This document shows positions 55,511 to 64,000 of a DNA stretch of 64,000 nucleotides, piece after piece; position 1 is the stretch's first letter, and every line of letters starts with the position of its first letter. Under the pieces are notes generated by a model that was not told where the DNA came from, did no database searches, and worked only from the letters and a program-made list of their open reading frames with translations. This DNA is from Ophioderma brevispina (taxonomy: Eukaryota; Echinodermata; Ophiuroidea; Amphilepidida; Ophiodermatidae): the NCBI GenBank assembly GCA_023653785.1, contig JAMKCH010012616.1, positions 1 to 64,000 of the forward strand, in the 5' to 3' direction. The translations under genes and the position numbers were made by a program.

Positions 55511-58500
55511 AGCGACCACTCTATGACAGACTGTCCCAATAAAACTATTACAATCAAACTAACAAATTATAAAAAATTAAAACTGTGCATTTTTTTGCCA
55601 GATATTTTGACTTTATTGGTTAGACAAGATCCTCTAAGCTAAATCCTCGCCTTTTGTTCCATCCAATTTGATGGACCCTAAGCGGAGATATTACCAGTTG
55701 AACACAAAGGATAAAATCCCACTTGGCCAGTTTCACCTGAAGGTTCAAGAAAACTAAAGGTATAAAGCGTTTAGATCATTGTGGGATAAAACCGTTTTAA
55801 ACAAAAAATATTGTACAGATCAGAGTGAATGTAGTATCATGCATTGAACTAATCCATCGATTATTTGCAGTGAAACAACCAGGAATTTATGTCGTGGGTG
55901 AAATGAGGGACTCACTCTCAGGGCGACAATAATCATGAAATTCATGGACATTTGCGGAATTTGCTTGAAACTAATGTAACAGTCTACAAGTCTGTTGAGG
56001 AACATTAATGTCGGTACAACGCTCCAATGTGGAGAGGCAATTTACCCTTCCCCTCATTCCCCACTGCCTCCAAGATCAAGGAGAATTATGATGGCAGAAA
56101 GCTTGTTCAACACAGAGCCATAAAGGAAAGGATGGTTGTGTTCAAAGGTCTCAGTTTATTTCAACAAGGGTGTTTTTTTGGTGCTACCTTCTGCTAACTT
56201 GGAGTAAAGCCGCGACAACAAGATGTTTTGAATTGAATTTCCCCATGCTACATGTATTATTGGCAATGGCGACATTATAAAGTTATAATTAAAAATTATG
56301 TATATCAAAGAAGCAGCAATTTATACCTACTTTTTATTTTAATTTTCAATAAAGAATGTCTTGAAGATGATTTTCAGTGGCAAATTTGTTGATATCAGGA
56401 TAGCCGAAACTGGCCCAACAGGTTTTTCAACTGTCTCAGATAATTAGCCATAACTCCTGAACCAGACCCCCAAATTACACCAACTAAAAATCTCATGAAA
56501 GCTGGAACACTCCTAAAAAAAATCAGCAAAACTCCAGTTGAGATGAACTGAAATTTTTTGGCCAAAAAAAATAATCTTTGATTGTATAGTTTTTTTTTTG
56601 GGACAGTCTGTATACTCAATATGAGACTTGGGTCAGTGATTCTTTTGACTATACGTGTGAAGGTAATCGGCAAATGTACACTAAACAGTTAACATTCACA
56701 CTCATGCCTTACAATGCTCTGTATTGCAGCCAGCTCGATAACAATCGTATATAGTCTCTTTTACAGCAATACATTGACGCTTGGTTAAACACATAATCAG
56801 GATATCAGAGAGGTCATGGCATACTGGTAGCAGAGAAAATTGTCGGTTTTTACGGGTTTTAAAAAATTTCTCTACCGGTATTAATTTTCGTATGTTTCAG
56901 GCCACTTTGAGGGAATATCCTCAAAAATAGAGGATTACTACTGATTTCCCTGACTCTTGTTGAACGATTTTAGGATATTCCTAGTCAAAATGTAAGGAAT
57001 TTCTGGCAGATGTGTTCCAAAGATTTCCGCTTAGTATTTAATATGCTTACCGCCACTTATTTCAACATTTTCCGCTTTTCAACGAAGCGGGATATTAAAA
57101 GGTAAAAGTCGAATGTTAGGCCAATCATTTAGTGGAGCACCGTCGACACAAAGTAATATCTAAAACCCGTCAATAGTAAGGCGAGTGTGTTTGTCGTCTC
57201 AACTCGCAATAGAATATATTATCGCAGTGTAAGGGTTTTAAAAATATTCCGAAGTATGTCCACTGCTGTTGCACCGTGAATTTTTTCACCCCCCTCTTTT
57301 GTTTATCATATTTATAATCGAATATTTATATCTAGAAAATGTAATATATTAAGTGTCTTCAACTTTCAAGGACTATAAATTCCAGACCTGGCTTTCAACA
57401 GTTCCAAGGTGCCTTAAAACGGTCAACGTGGTGGAACATCGTTTAGAGGAACAGCCACGCTGGGCATGGTATGCATTATCGCAGCAATGTCCTGCATGTC
57501 AAAAACAGCCAACAGGAACTTAATAATGACAACCACATAAGGTTTCTCAGCGTACACCAAAATATTTCTCAAACACCTCCAAAATATAACCAATATACAT
57601 GAACTAAAAATTCTACACTTTGCCGTCGAAACCAACAAACCCAACTTTTCATCCATCCTATACCTTAAACATTATGCATAGTCAGTATAACTAATACCAT
57701 AATGGAAAAAAGGCTTGCCTTCAACAAAGGACGATACCACGATACCAAATTTGCTAAAGTACGGATTTGATATTTTTGCAGTTCTAAAGGTAGGCCAAAA
57801 ATTTGGGGGGTCTCTCTACGTACTTATGCTGAATATTCTTTGAGACTCGGTTGCAAAATATCCCGAGTTATTAACATAACTCAAGTCTGATCTCAAGTAA
57901 AACAACTTCTTTTGTGTCATCTCTATTATAGCGACCTTCATCCAGGGAAATTTGTTTACACTAAATCTACTCAAGTCAAATGAACTCGCACTTGTGTTTG
58001 ACCTCAGTCCCTGGTAAACCCTTGGTAGATATGGTAACATGATCACCATTCATTTTCGCCCGAAGAACACCCACTAGACACGGTTAAAGTGCAAACAATA
58101 AACCATAGCATCGTAGACCGGACGACAAGCGCGGCATCAAATCAAATGATGTCCAAAACTGACAAAAAAGATACAAAAGTCACCCAAACTGACTCCCGTC
58201 ACTGAAATTTAAAAAAATCAAGCCCAACACGAGATTCCCCGTGTCTGACTCCCACTAGGCAGTTTTTTGTCCCCAAAGAAAAAATTTTTGCCCAAAAAAA
58301 ATTAAAACGCCCGACTAGTAGAGAACATAAGACCTACATTAAACACGCCGCTATCGATAGCAATAACCATCAATTCAATGATTTGAATGTTAAAAAAGTA
58401 AGGTATGAAAATATGTCCTTGTAGATTGTTGTGTTTATTTTTTAAATACCAGAATACCGCCTGTGTTGTTTTGATGTTGAAAGTGTATTCTATTACAGAA

Positions 58501-58520
58501 ATCAAATCCAAAAATATCTG
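55511..58520. other. Intron, nothing recognised
   Basis: Three kilobases of AT-rich sequence without a supported gene, LINE or clear palindrome. Minus-strand ORFs here lack splice context and recognisable domains. Confidence 0.45.
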
Positions 58521-58539
58521 GAAGTTTTTCGAGTAATTA

Positions 58540-58960
58540 CTGAACAAGCCTTTTACTCAACGTGGTGAGCAACTTTTACTTTAATATAAACATTTGCTTT
58601 ATACCTGCATCCAATTTTACTCAATGTCAATTGAGTAAATTAATGTTGCTCAACAGTTGGGGCGAAACAGTGTGCCCAACATCAGTTGAGTCAAAACATG
58701 TTACTCAACGGTTAAGCAAGAAATCTACTCAATCGTACAATAGTCTCCTTGTGTGTTGATAAAGTTTTATCGCCCTGTTGAGTAAAAAATGTCACAGCTG
58801 ATATAGTAAAGGGGCGAAAATTTTACCAACAAACATTAGTCAATATTGACTCTTTTACTTAGTAAATGTTTACTACAAGGCAGAAGTAAAAACTGCCTCA
58901 CCCTTTGTTGAGTCAAGTTTTACTCACAAAAGAGCTGTGACATTTTAACTACTTGTTTTT
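58540..58960. repeat. ACTCAAC-rich element with short inverted repeats
   Basis: ACTCAAC/GTTGAGT occurs many times in both orientations. TGAGTAAAAAATGTCACAGC (about 58780) mirrors AGAGCTGTGACATTTT (about 58931-58946). Probably one or more MITE-like elements. Confidence 0.55.
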
Positions 58961-60534
58961 CATGTTTAAGGTTCTATTTGGAAAAAAAGTTGGGTTTGAA
59001 AGTTATATTCCTATTTCTTGTAAGGCACTTGTTCTGACTTGAATACTTTACAAGTGCATATTTGCTAGTTTTCATTTGTTTTCATGCTTGATATCTTATT
59101 GTTGGAGAGGGTGTTATATATTTCAAATATTCAGAGACCGTTTCGAGCGCAGATACGGAATAAAGCACAATCTCGTTCTAACATCATCCACGCGGCTGCA
59201 ATTCTTTTTTCCCATTGAAATGTTCCGACGGATCTGGAGTCTGTTCTGACGGTGATGTTGTTATGAGTTGTGTGATGGAGTTCAAGTCAAGCGTCTTCTG
59301 GGTACTTTTTGTACCAGTCCTTCCCTGAGATACCCTGGTGGGAAGAAGAGTACTAACACCATAGGACGGTCCCGCTGCTCTGGTTGCCTAACATAAAGCT
59401 ATTTTGAACTCGGTATTACATCATCGCCTCTAGCATGAAATCTATAAATTTATATTTTAGGCTGTATGGAGGTTGATAGTGGGAAAGGGGCATTTTCTTT
59501 TGCATTGTAGAATAAATGGGACCAAGTTTGCCAATGGGGCAGACGCGCTTGAGTATACTTGGTGCTACTTTACATTTATCAACTTATATGGCTCGTACTC
59601 TTTTTAAACTTGTGTCTTTTTTGTGTTGCCAAGGTTTTTTTTTTTTTTGGTACTTCCTTTATTTTTGTAACATAAATAGCTGTGGATGGGCAGTTGGTCA
59701 ATTTGCAAGAAATCCCGTTTCTACGAACAGTTTATCCTTTAGTTGAGTGTGTGTGGTTATTACATACGTTGTTATGTTGTATCGCTGTCGACCTGAACGT
59801 GATGTGGTATTTATGTTTATGTTTTTATTTAATATTTAAGTACATCAAAGTGTTTAGGAAGTATTGGACAATGTTTATACTAAAGTATTCGAAGTCGACT
59901 TTTTTCGGTATATATTCAGGTAATTTTTTGGTTGTCTATACTGCTTTTACATTGATAAATAATGAAGAGCTTGGAGTCCATGAATCAAAATTGGATTTTA
60001 TATAAATTTTATTATACTTGAAAATAATCGTTTTATGCTTTTTGACATTTGTTATCTTCTTCATGGTTACTGATTATTCAGATTGTAAGGTTTCTGGCAT
60101 TTTAGGCCTTTTTTCGCAAACAATAGAATTTAAAAGGGCATACAATTGTGAAAATGTATTTTTAGATCCTTTTTGTTGATAATACACTGTTAAAGTGTTT
60201 ATTAAAAGAAAAGAAATAGTTACTGCTTTGCATCCAGTAAGACGTATTTTATCAAGAGGACACGTATCAATTCTATTGCATTACAATTAAGAAACCGCAG
60301 GTTAATTTCTACGATAAGTTTATAAAGATGCCACTCAGCATCACTCAGGAAATTTACCTGTATAGACTCTTGAAAAGCGCTAACAGAACCCTGAAAAGTC
60401 TCCGTTTTCATTTTAGATTGATATACTTGCCATTTTCGCTTCAAAGGTCCGGGTGACCTTCAGCCTACATAACCAAAAATTAAAGCGAATGAGCACCAGA
60501 ACTGAATACTAGCATAATTTTAGTATGCCGAAGG
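58961..60534. other. Intron; includes one dispersed repeat copy
   Basis: 59561-59638 is the inverted partner of 51138-51225. A minus-strand ORF at 60220-60444 ends KMKTETFQGSVSAFQESIQ before a GTAAAT, but its acceptor is poor and the lipase reading does not need it (see rejected items). Confidence 0.5.
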
Positions 60535-60630
60535 TTGTGAGCCACCACCGGACTCGAACTGACAACAGACTATCCCAAAGTAAAATCAATAATGCCTATC
60601 GCTCACACCGCTACGCCACGGAGGAAGCTT
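60535..60630 (-). mobile_element. tRNA-like sequence (SINE head or tRNA pseudogene)
   Basis: On the minus strand box A TGGCGTAGCGG (60618-60608) and box B AGTTCGAGTCC (60560-60550) are intact. The intervening part is too long and does not form a clean anticodon arm. Probably a pol III SINE head from a family other than the 6.1/8.4-kb one. Confidence 0.6.
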
Positions 60631-61353
60631 ACGACATAAGACGCGATTTGTTGTATAAAGTGATAGTTCAGTAGTGAATTTGAACAAAAGAATCCTGTTA
60701 AACATAATTTTCTTTGTATGAAGTCAATTATTTCAATGGTAGCAGTAAAAGGCACATCATGAGGATAAATAGAAATCATGTACTAAATTTTGCCAATATT
60801 CATTTCGTAATAAAGGCTGTAGGTCTGTGAGACCGTTTTTAAGTTTCCTTTTTGCCACTAATTATCGTTACAAATGACCGTTTGAAAACATTTCTAACTC
60901 GTCGTTTACGTTTTCTTAATTCATATCTTGCTCATGAAATATACTTTTGAGGGTTGATATACATGCTGTGCTTTTGTATTACGAGTAGTTAAGCGGTTGT
61001 TAACGATACTCCCACCTAGTGGTTTTACTCGTCAAACACGCGTCAAACAAAGGGAAGTTTGTTTCTGTTAATATACTCACGGTGTGTGTCGCTTGTATCA
61101 TGGGCGTTCTGATGCTTTTTTGCTGTTTTTTCTTGTTTTTTGGGGGGTTGTTATTTTTAAAACTTAGTGACACACTGCCGTGTGTCTTAATTTTGTAAAC
61201 GCTATGTTACTTTGTGAATTGCGTCCTAAATACCTGTATTTATGTTTGTAAGTGTGAGTATACCCATACAATTTTAGAATGCGCATGATGGCAAAAAATC
61301 AATACGATGATCAATGGTTCACGATGATCATTGCAATTGTTTTAAGAACTTAC
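60631..61353. other. Intron, nothing recognised
   Basis: AT-rich sequence immediately downstream of the T-L-G-M-L-L exon donor. Confidence 0.5.
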
Positions 61354-61484
61354 CAGCAGCATTCCTAAAGTCTTGTCATTACGTTTACCAAAACGTTCTT
61401 TGACATCCCAGACTTGTGCACAATCTTTTGACCTTGGGATTCGTTTCAAGTAGTTATCTTTTGGCTTCATTGACAGATACCAAC
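61354..61484 (-). CDS. Patatin-like phospholipase exon, end of patatin domain
   Basis: This 131-bp exon has a textbook pyrimidine-rich acceptor (CTCTTCCTCTCTCCCGTAG) and a CTG|GTAAGT donor. It enters in phase 1 and leaves in phase 0. The reading WYLSMKPKDNYLKRIPRSKD ... KTLGMLL continues directly from F-D-G. T-L-G-x-x-L is the conserved strand that closes many patatin domains (compare the NPxTLG type in bacterial and invertebrate members). The region between, rich in K, R and D, is a surface insertion of unknown role. The intron that follows is about 26.7 kb if the next exon is 34631-34531, since no convincing intermediate exon was found. Confidence 0.85.
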
Positions 61485-61734
61485 CTACGGGAGAGAGGAA
61501 GAAGAGGAGAAATGGTAATGAAATGATTGGACTTTTAAAATTGGTATGGCTTCAGGAAAAATGGAGAATAAAAGGAAATGGTATTTTGTGTGTGTGTATG
61601 TGCGTTTTTGTTTGTATGAGGGTGGACGGCGGTACACTCTCATACTGCTTTTGTCATCATGGGTAGTAGAATCCTGAACTTTGACTTTGTAGCCGATTTG
61701 ATACCTTAAAAGGACCAATGGTTTTGAAAGTGTT

Positions 61735-62100
61735 CATTGAGGAAATGGTTTTGGGGAGAAGAATCTGGAAGGAAGAATGTTGAATGTGTAGCGAATACAT
61801 GGTTCAGGAAAAAGGACAAAAGGAAAGTGACGTTTAGCTCAGGGTGAAATGAGACAGAGAATGATTTTGTGTTAGTGGGCAAGGGGAAAAGAAAATTTCT
61901 GAAGAATGTTAAGGTGATTCCAGGAGAATTGCAACACTGGTTGGTGGTTGCAGATGTGGATAAGAGGAAGGTGGAAAAGGTGGTGAGGAAGGTAGTGCAG
62001 GAGAGGAGGAAAGTATGGAAGCTGTTGTGTCAGAGAGTGTTAGATGGAGGTATGCCGGATGAGTGGGCAGTGAGTGTGTGTAGTTCCAATTTTTAAAGGG
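61735..62100 (+). mobile_element. RTE-like LINE: endonuclease end fused to RT start
   Basis: It reads FVLVGKGKRKFLKNVKVIPG, ELQHWLVVADVDKRKVEKVV and RKVWKLL, then directly QRVLDGGMPDEWAVSV and, after a frame change, PIFKGKG. The first part is the end of an EEP endonuclease (D-F-x-L-V, K-V-I-P-G, H-x-L-V-V). The last is the first RT block (M-P-x-E-W...P-I-F-K-G-K-G). The linker normally between them is missing. A similar linker lies inverted at 63100-63260. Confidence 0.7.
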
Positions 62101-62355
62101 AAAGGGGTGCATTCATCTCTGAGGGTCCAGCCACCTTTATTTTTTTCATTTCTCAGATTGTCTTCACTTCTTCAATCCTGGCAGACCCTCTCAACTGGCC
62201 CTTCCACTACATCAGCCTCCACCTTCTGATCCCACCATTCTCCTCATTCATGATTCTTTCCATGTGCTCTTTCTAGACTCTACCTCTCTCACTGAAATTC
62301 AACTTCCCATCACTTCCCGTCATTCATCTTCTCCCTTCAACATCTCTTCTATCCT
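62101..62355. other. Pyrimidine-rich LINE debris
   Basis: Very C/T-rich, probably decayed RT sequence between the two LINE fragments; no frame is preserved. Confidence 0.4.
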
Positions 62356-62982
62356 TTTTCAAAACCTACTGTTTCTGTTCGAAATCTCGGTGTTAAACTG
62401 GACTCACATTTATCCATGAATGACCATGTATCTAGACTGTGCCAGACACTCAATTTCCAACCTCGCAATATTGCCCGTGTCAGGTGTTATCTTGATAAGG
62501 ATTCGTGCCACCATATCATCCGTGCTTTGATATTATCCCGCCTTGACTACGGTAACTCTCTCCTTGCTGACACCACAAATAGTAATTTCACCAAACTGCA
62601 ACGTATTCAAAATGAAGCTGTTCGTCTCATCTATGGCATCAAACGTCGTGAACACGTCACTCCTTATATTAGTGACCTTCACTGGCTGCCTGTCAAAGAG
62701 TGCGTCAACTTAAAAATACTCGCCATCATTTATAAGTGTATAAACGGCCTTGTACCATCTTACCTTCAATCGGACATTCATAAATACAATTCTGCACGAC
62801 AACTTCGTTCTGCTGCCGACACCACACGGCTTGCTATACCATTCACCCATAAAACCGTCGGCGATAATGCCTTCATTTCATTCGGTCCGCGTGTTTGGAA
62901 CAACCTTTCACGTAACATCAGGGAAGCACAAACACTGGCCATTTTTAAGAAACATTTAAAGACTCATCTGTTTGATAATTGA
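62356..62982 (+). mobile_element. CR1-like LINE, C-terminal ORF2 (intact 3' end)
   Basis: Open from VSVRNLGVKLDSHLSMNDHV through SCHHIIRALILSRLDYGNSL, LQRIQNEAVRLIYGI, LHWLPVKECVNLKILAIIYK, TRLAIPFTHKTVGDNAFI and VWNNLSRNIREAQT to a stop after H-L-F-D-N. About 210 codons carry no frameshift, so this is the youngest-looking LINE copy in the window. Past the stop, TAAGCGCAATATGTATGTAT ends in a (GTAT)n run (about 63071-63095), the 3' microsatellite tail typical of CR1-like elements. Confidence 0.9.
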
Positions 62983-63070
62983 TCCGTTTCTTCCTATTGC
63001 TCTTATTATATTTCAATTTCATGTTATTTCATTAGTTTGTTCTGCGCTTAGATCTGCCTGTATAAGCGCA

Positions 63071-63095
63071 ATATGTATGTATGTATGTATGTATT
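63071..63095 (+). repeat. (GTAT)n tail of the CR1-like element
   Basis: Short tetranucleotide run directly downstream of the LINE 3' end, abutting the inverted linker fragment at 63100. Confidence 0.8.
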
Positions 63096-63099
63096 GCCT

Positions 63100-63260
63100 T
63101 CACAATCTTATACACCTTGTTTGGATTCTCTCTCAACTCACTCAGCTCCTTCTCAGCCTCCCCCTTCATAGCCTTCTCCACCACTTTCTTTGCTCGCTTC
63201 TTCATGCCTGTAACACCCCTTCTTTTAAACACCCCACAAATCCAACATATCAACCCCACA
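63100..63260 (-). mobile_element. RTE-like LINE linker fragment, inverted
   Basis: The minus strand reads GMKKRAKKVVEKAMKGEAEK then ELSELRENPNKVYKIVKAI, a charged helical segment of the kind found between endonuclease and RT in RTE-like LINEs. It matches the type of element at 61735-62100 but is inverted and separated from it by the CR1-like insertion. Confidence 0.6.
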
Positions 63261-63353
63261 AGCTCCTCAACTCCCGTCTCAAAGGTCCCTTAAGCGTTAA
63301 AGAATCTGGGCAACTTTGGCGAGATGGACGTCAATTGATGTAGACATTCTTAC

Positions 63354-63449
63354 CATCAAATACGTGAAGTGGGTAGTTGCACAGCAATCCCCCGTCGACA
63401 AACACCTCTGGATTTGTGTACATCTTGTATTTCACAGCACTGAAGACGC
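63354..63449 (-). CDS. Patatin-like phospholipase exon with catalytic Asp (DGG)
   Basis: This 96-bp exon is bounded by an AATCTCCACAG acceptor and a G|GTAAGA donor, entering and leaving in phase 1. It encodes VFSAVKYKMYTNPEVFVDGG followed by LLCNYPLHVFD. The D-G-G triplet (Asp codon at 63396-63394) is the second member of the patatin catalytic dyad, and the following N-Y-P is the usual neighbour of that motif in cytosolic patatin-like lipases. Joined to the exon upstream it gives an uninterrupted S-I-P-G-V-F. Joined to the one downstream it gives F-D-G-W-Y. Both junctions agree in phase, which is the strongest evidence that this is a real spliced gene. Confidence 0.9.
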
Positions 63450-63641
63450 CTGTGGAGATTTAATGAAGCTCTTTTAGATTCAGATAAAATGATATTATCC
63501 ATGGTCGGAAACTTTTAACATAAAAAATACACATTGGAATGAGGAAACAAAATTGGTAAATAAACTGTAATCTGGGGTGTGTGTGCGCTCGCTCGCACGC
63601 ACTGTGACGAAGTTTTAACACGAAGCTATGGGGTTAAATAC

Positions 63642-63777
63642 CTGGAATAGATAGAGACATTCGAATGGCCATTCTGATAGGAAGTTCGGGTGTAGTTTTG
63701 ACGTGGCAGTACACACAGTCGAGCTGATTCAAGTTGGTGGTTGTAATGCAGAGTTCCCTTCCTTGCGTACGGTACAG
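63642..63777 (-). CDS. Patatin-like phospholipase exon, central patatin core
   Basis: This is the most 5' exon visible of a minus-strand gene; the earlier exons lie beyond the right edge. It is 136 bp, starts in phase 0 after an ATTATTACAG acceptor and ends in phase 1 before GTATTT. The translation starts LYRTQGRELCITTTNL and ends RMAIRMSLSIP. Patatin domains have a strand of the form L-x-I-x-x-T-N-L, then a helix ending in S-x-S-I-P before the catalytic Asp strand, and both are present. The family hydrolyses acyl groups from glycerolipids with a Ser-Asp dyad. The Ser (GxSxG) exon should be upstream and is not in the window. The next exon supplies G-V-F after S-I-P, with matching phase. Confidence 0.85.
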
Positions 63778-64000
63778 CTGTAATAATGAATACAATTTTA
63801 TGATATAGAGTTAAGGTCTGTTCATAGTTTACCGCATTGGCGTTGCGGTGATCGAGTTGCGGTGCCGATATATCGATCACTTTCATGCCGAAGAACCGTA
63901 ATGCACTGCACGAATTTAACTTCATTGTGGTACCGCAAAAGGAATTTTGCCATTTTCAAAACAGATCATTAATGAACAAATAAGTAGAAATTTCCAAACA
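63778..64000. other. Intron upstream of the first visible lipase exon
   Basis: Continues beyond the window. TATCGATCAC and GCGGT-type words only; no exon seen. Confidence 0.5.

Noticed and set aside
60220..60444. Minus-strand ORF ending KMKTETFQGSVSAFQESIQ before a GTAAAT donor, as an extra lipase exon
   Set aside because: The only acceptor in the right phase is weak and lacks a pyrimidine tract. The exons on either side (ending T-L-G-M-L-L and starting Y-S-D-E-E) already join in phase 0 into a natural sequence.
1..64000. CRISPR arrays, operons, riboswitches, prophage
   Set aside because: Repeats present are long palindromes or tandem units without uniform spacers, and the gene structure is spliced and eukaryotic.

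Overview
The window reads as animal nuclear DNA, most likely from a marine invertebrate and perhaps a deuterostome. It is AT-rich, has no bacterial gene density, has short exons with GT/AG borders in long introns, and is full of CR1/jockey-like LINEs, tRNA-derived SINEs, palindromic MITEs and a pogo-like transposase. The lineage is inferred from repeat style only.

One host gene can be supported. It runs on the minus strand from 63777 (cut by the window's right edge) to at least 19163. It encodes the C-terminal two thirds of a patatin-like phospholipase with an EF-hand pair. In transcript order the exons are 63777-63642, 63449-63354, 61484-61354, 34631-34531, 32095-31958, 31322-31222, 25686-25528, then an exon pair A/B present twice (A2 21230-21141, B2 20865-20767, A1 19626-19537, B1 19261-19163). 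The exon phases match at every junction. The catalytic Asp motif (F-V-D-G-G) is in the window. The oxyanion and GxSxG serine motifs would lie to the right of the window, and no terminal stop exon was recognised on the left.

Layout: 1-18.7 kb carries no recognised exon, only palindromic elements, two SINE copies and dispersed repeats. At 18.7-21.9 kb an apparently exact 1604-bp tandem duplication carries exons A and B. At 22-25.2 kb there is an older, diverged local duplication, one copy of which holds a MITE. At 25.8-27.2 kb lies a large foldback element built of GGCAGGCC-type palindromes. At 27.2-30.6 kb are LINE fragments in opposite orientations. At 31.2-34.6 kb are the EF-hand and linker exons. 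A 26.7-kb intron (34.6-61.4 kb) holds at least three further LINE remnants, a decayed pogo/Tigger transposase, a G-rich minisatellite, nested MITEs and local tandem repeats. At 61.3-63.8 kb are the patatin-core exons, with a scrambled LINE in the intron between two of them.

EF-hand exon 1 cannot be read without frame changes, and the 1604-bp duplication looks perfect. The locus may therefore be partly mis-assembled, or the gene may be decaying. Every exon border here is a reading by eye of frame, phase and splice motifs, with no transcript evidence.
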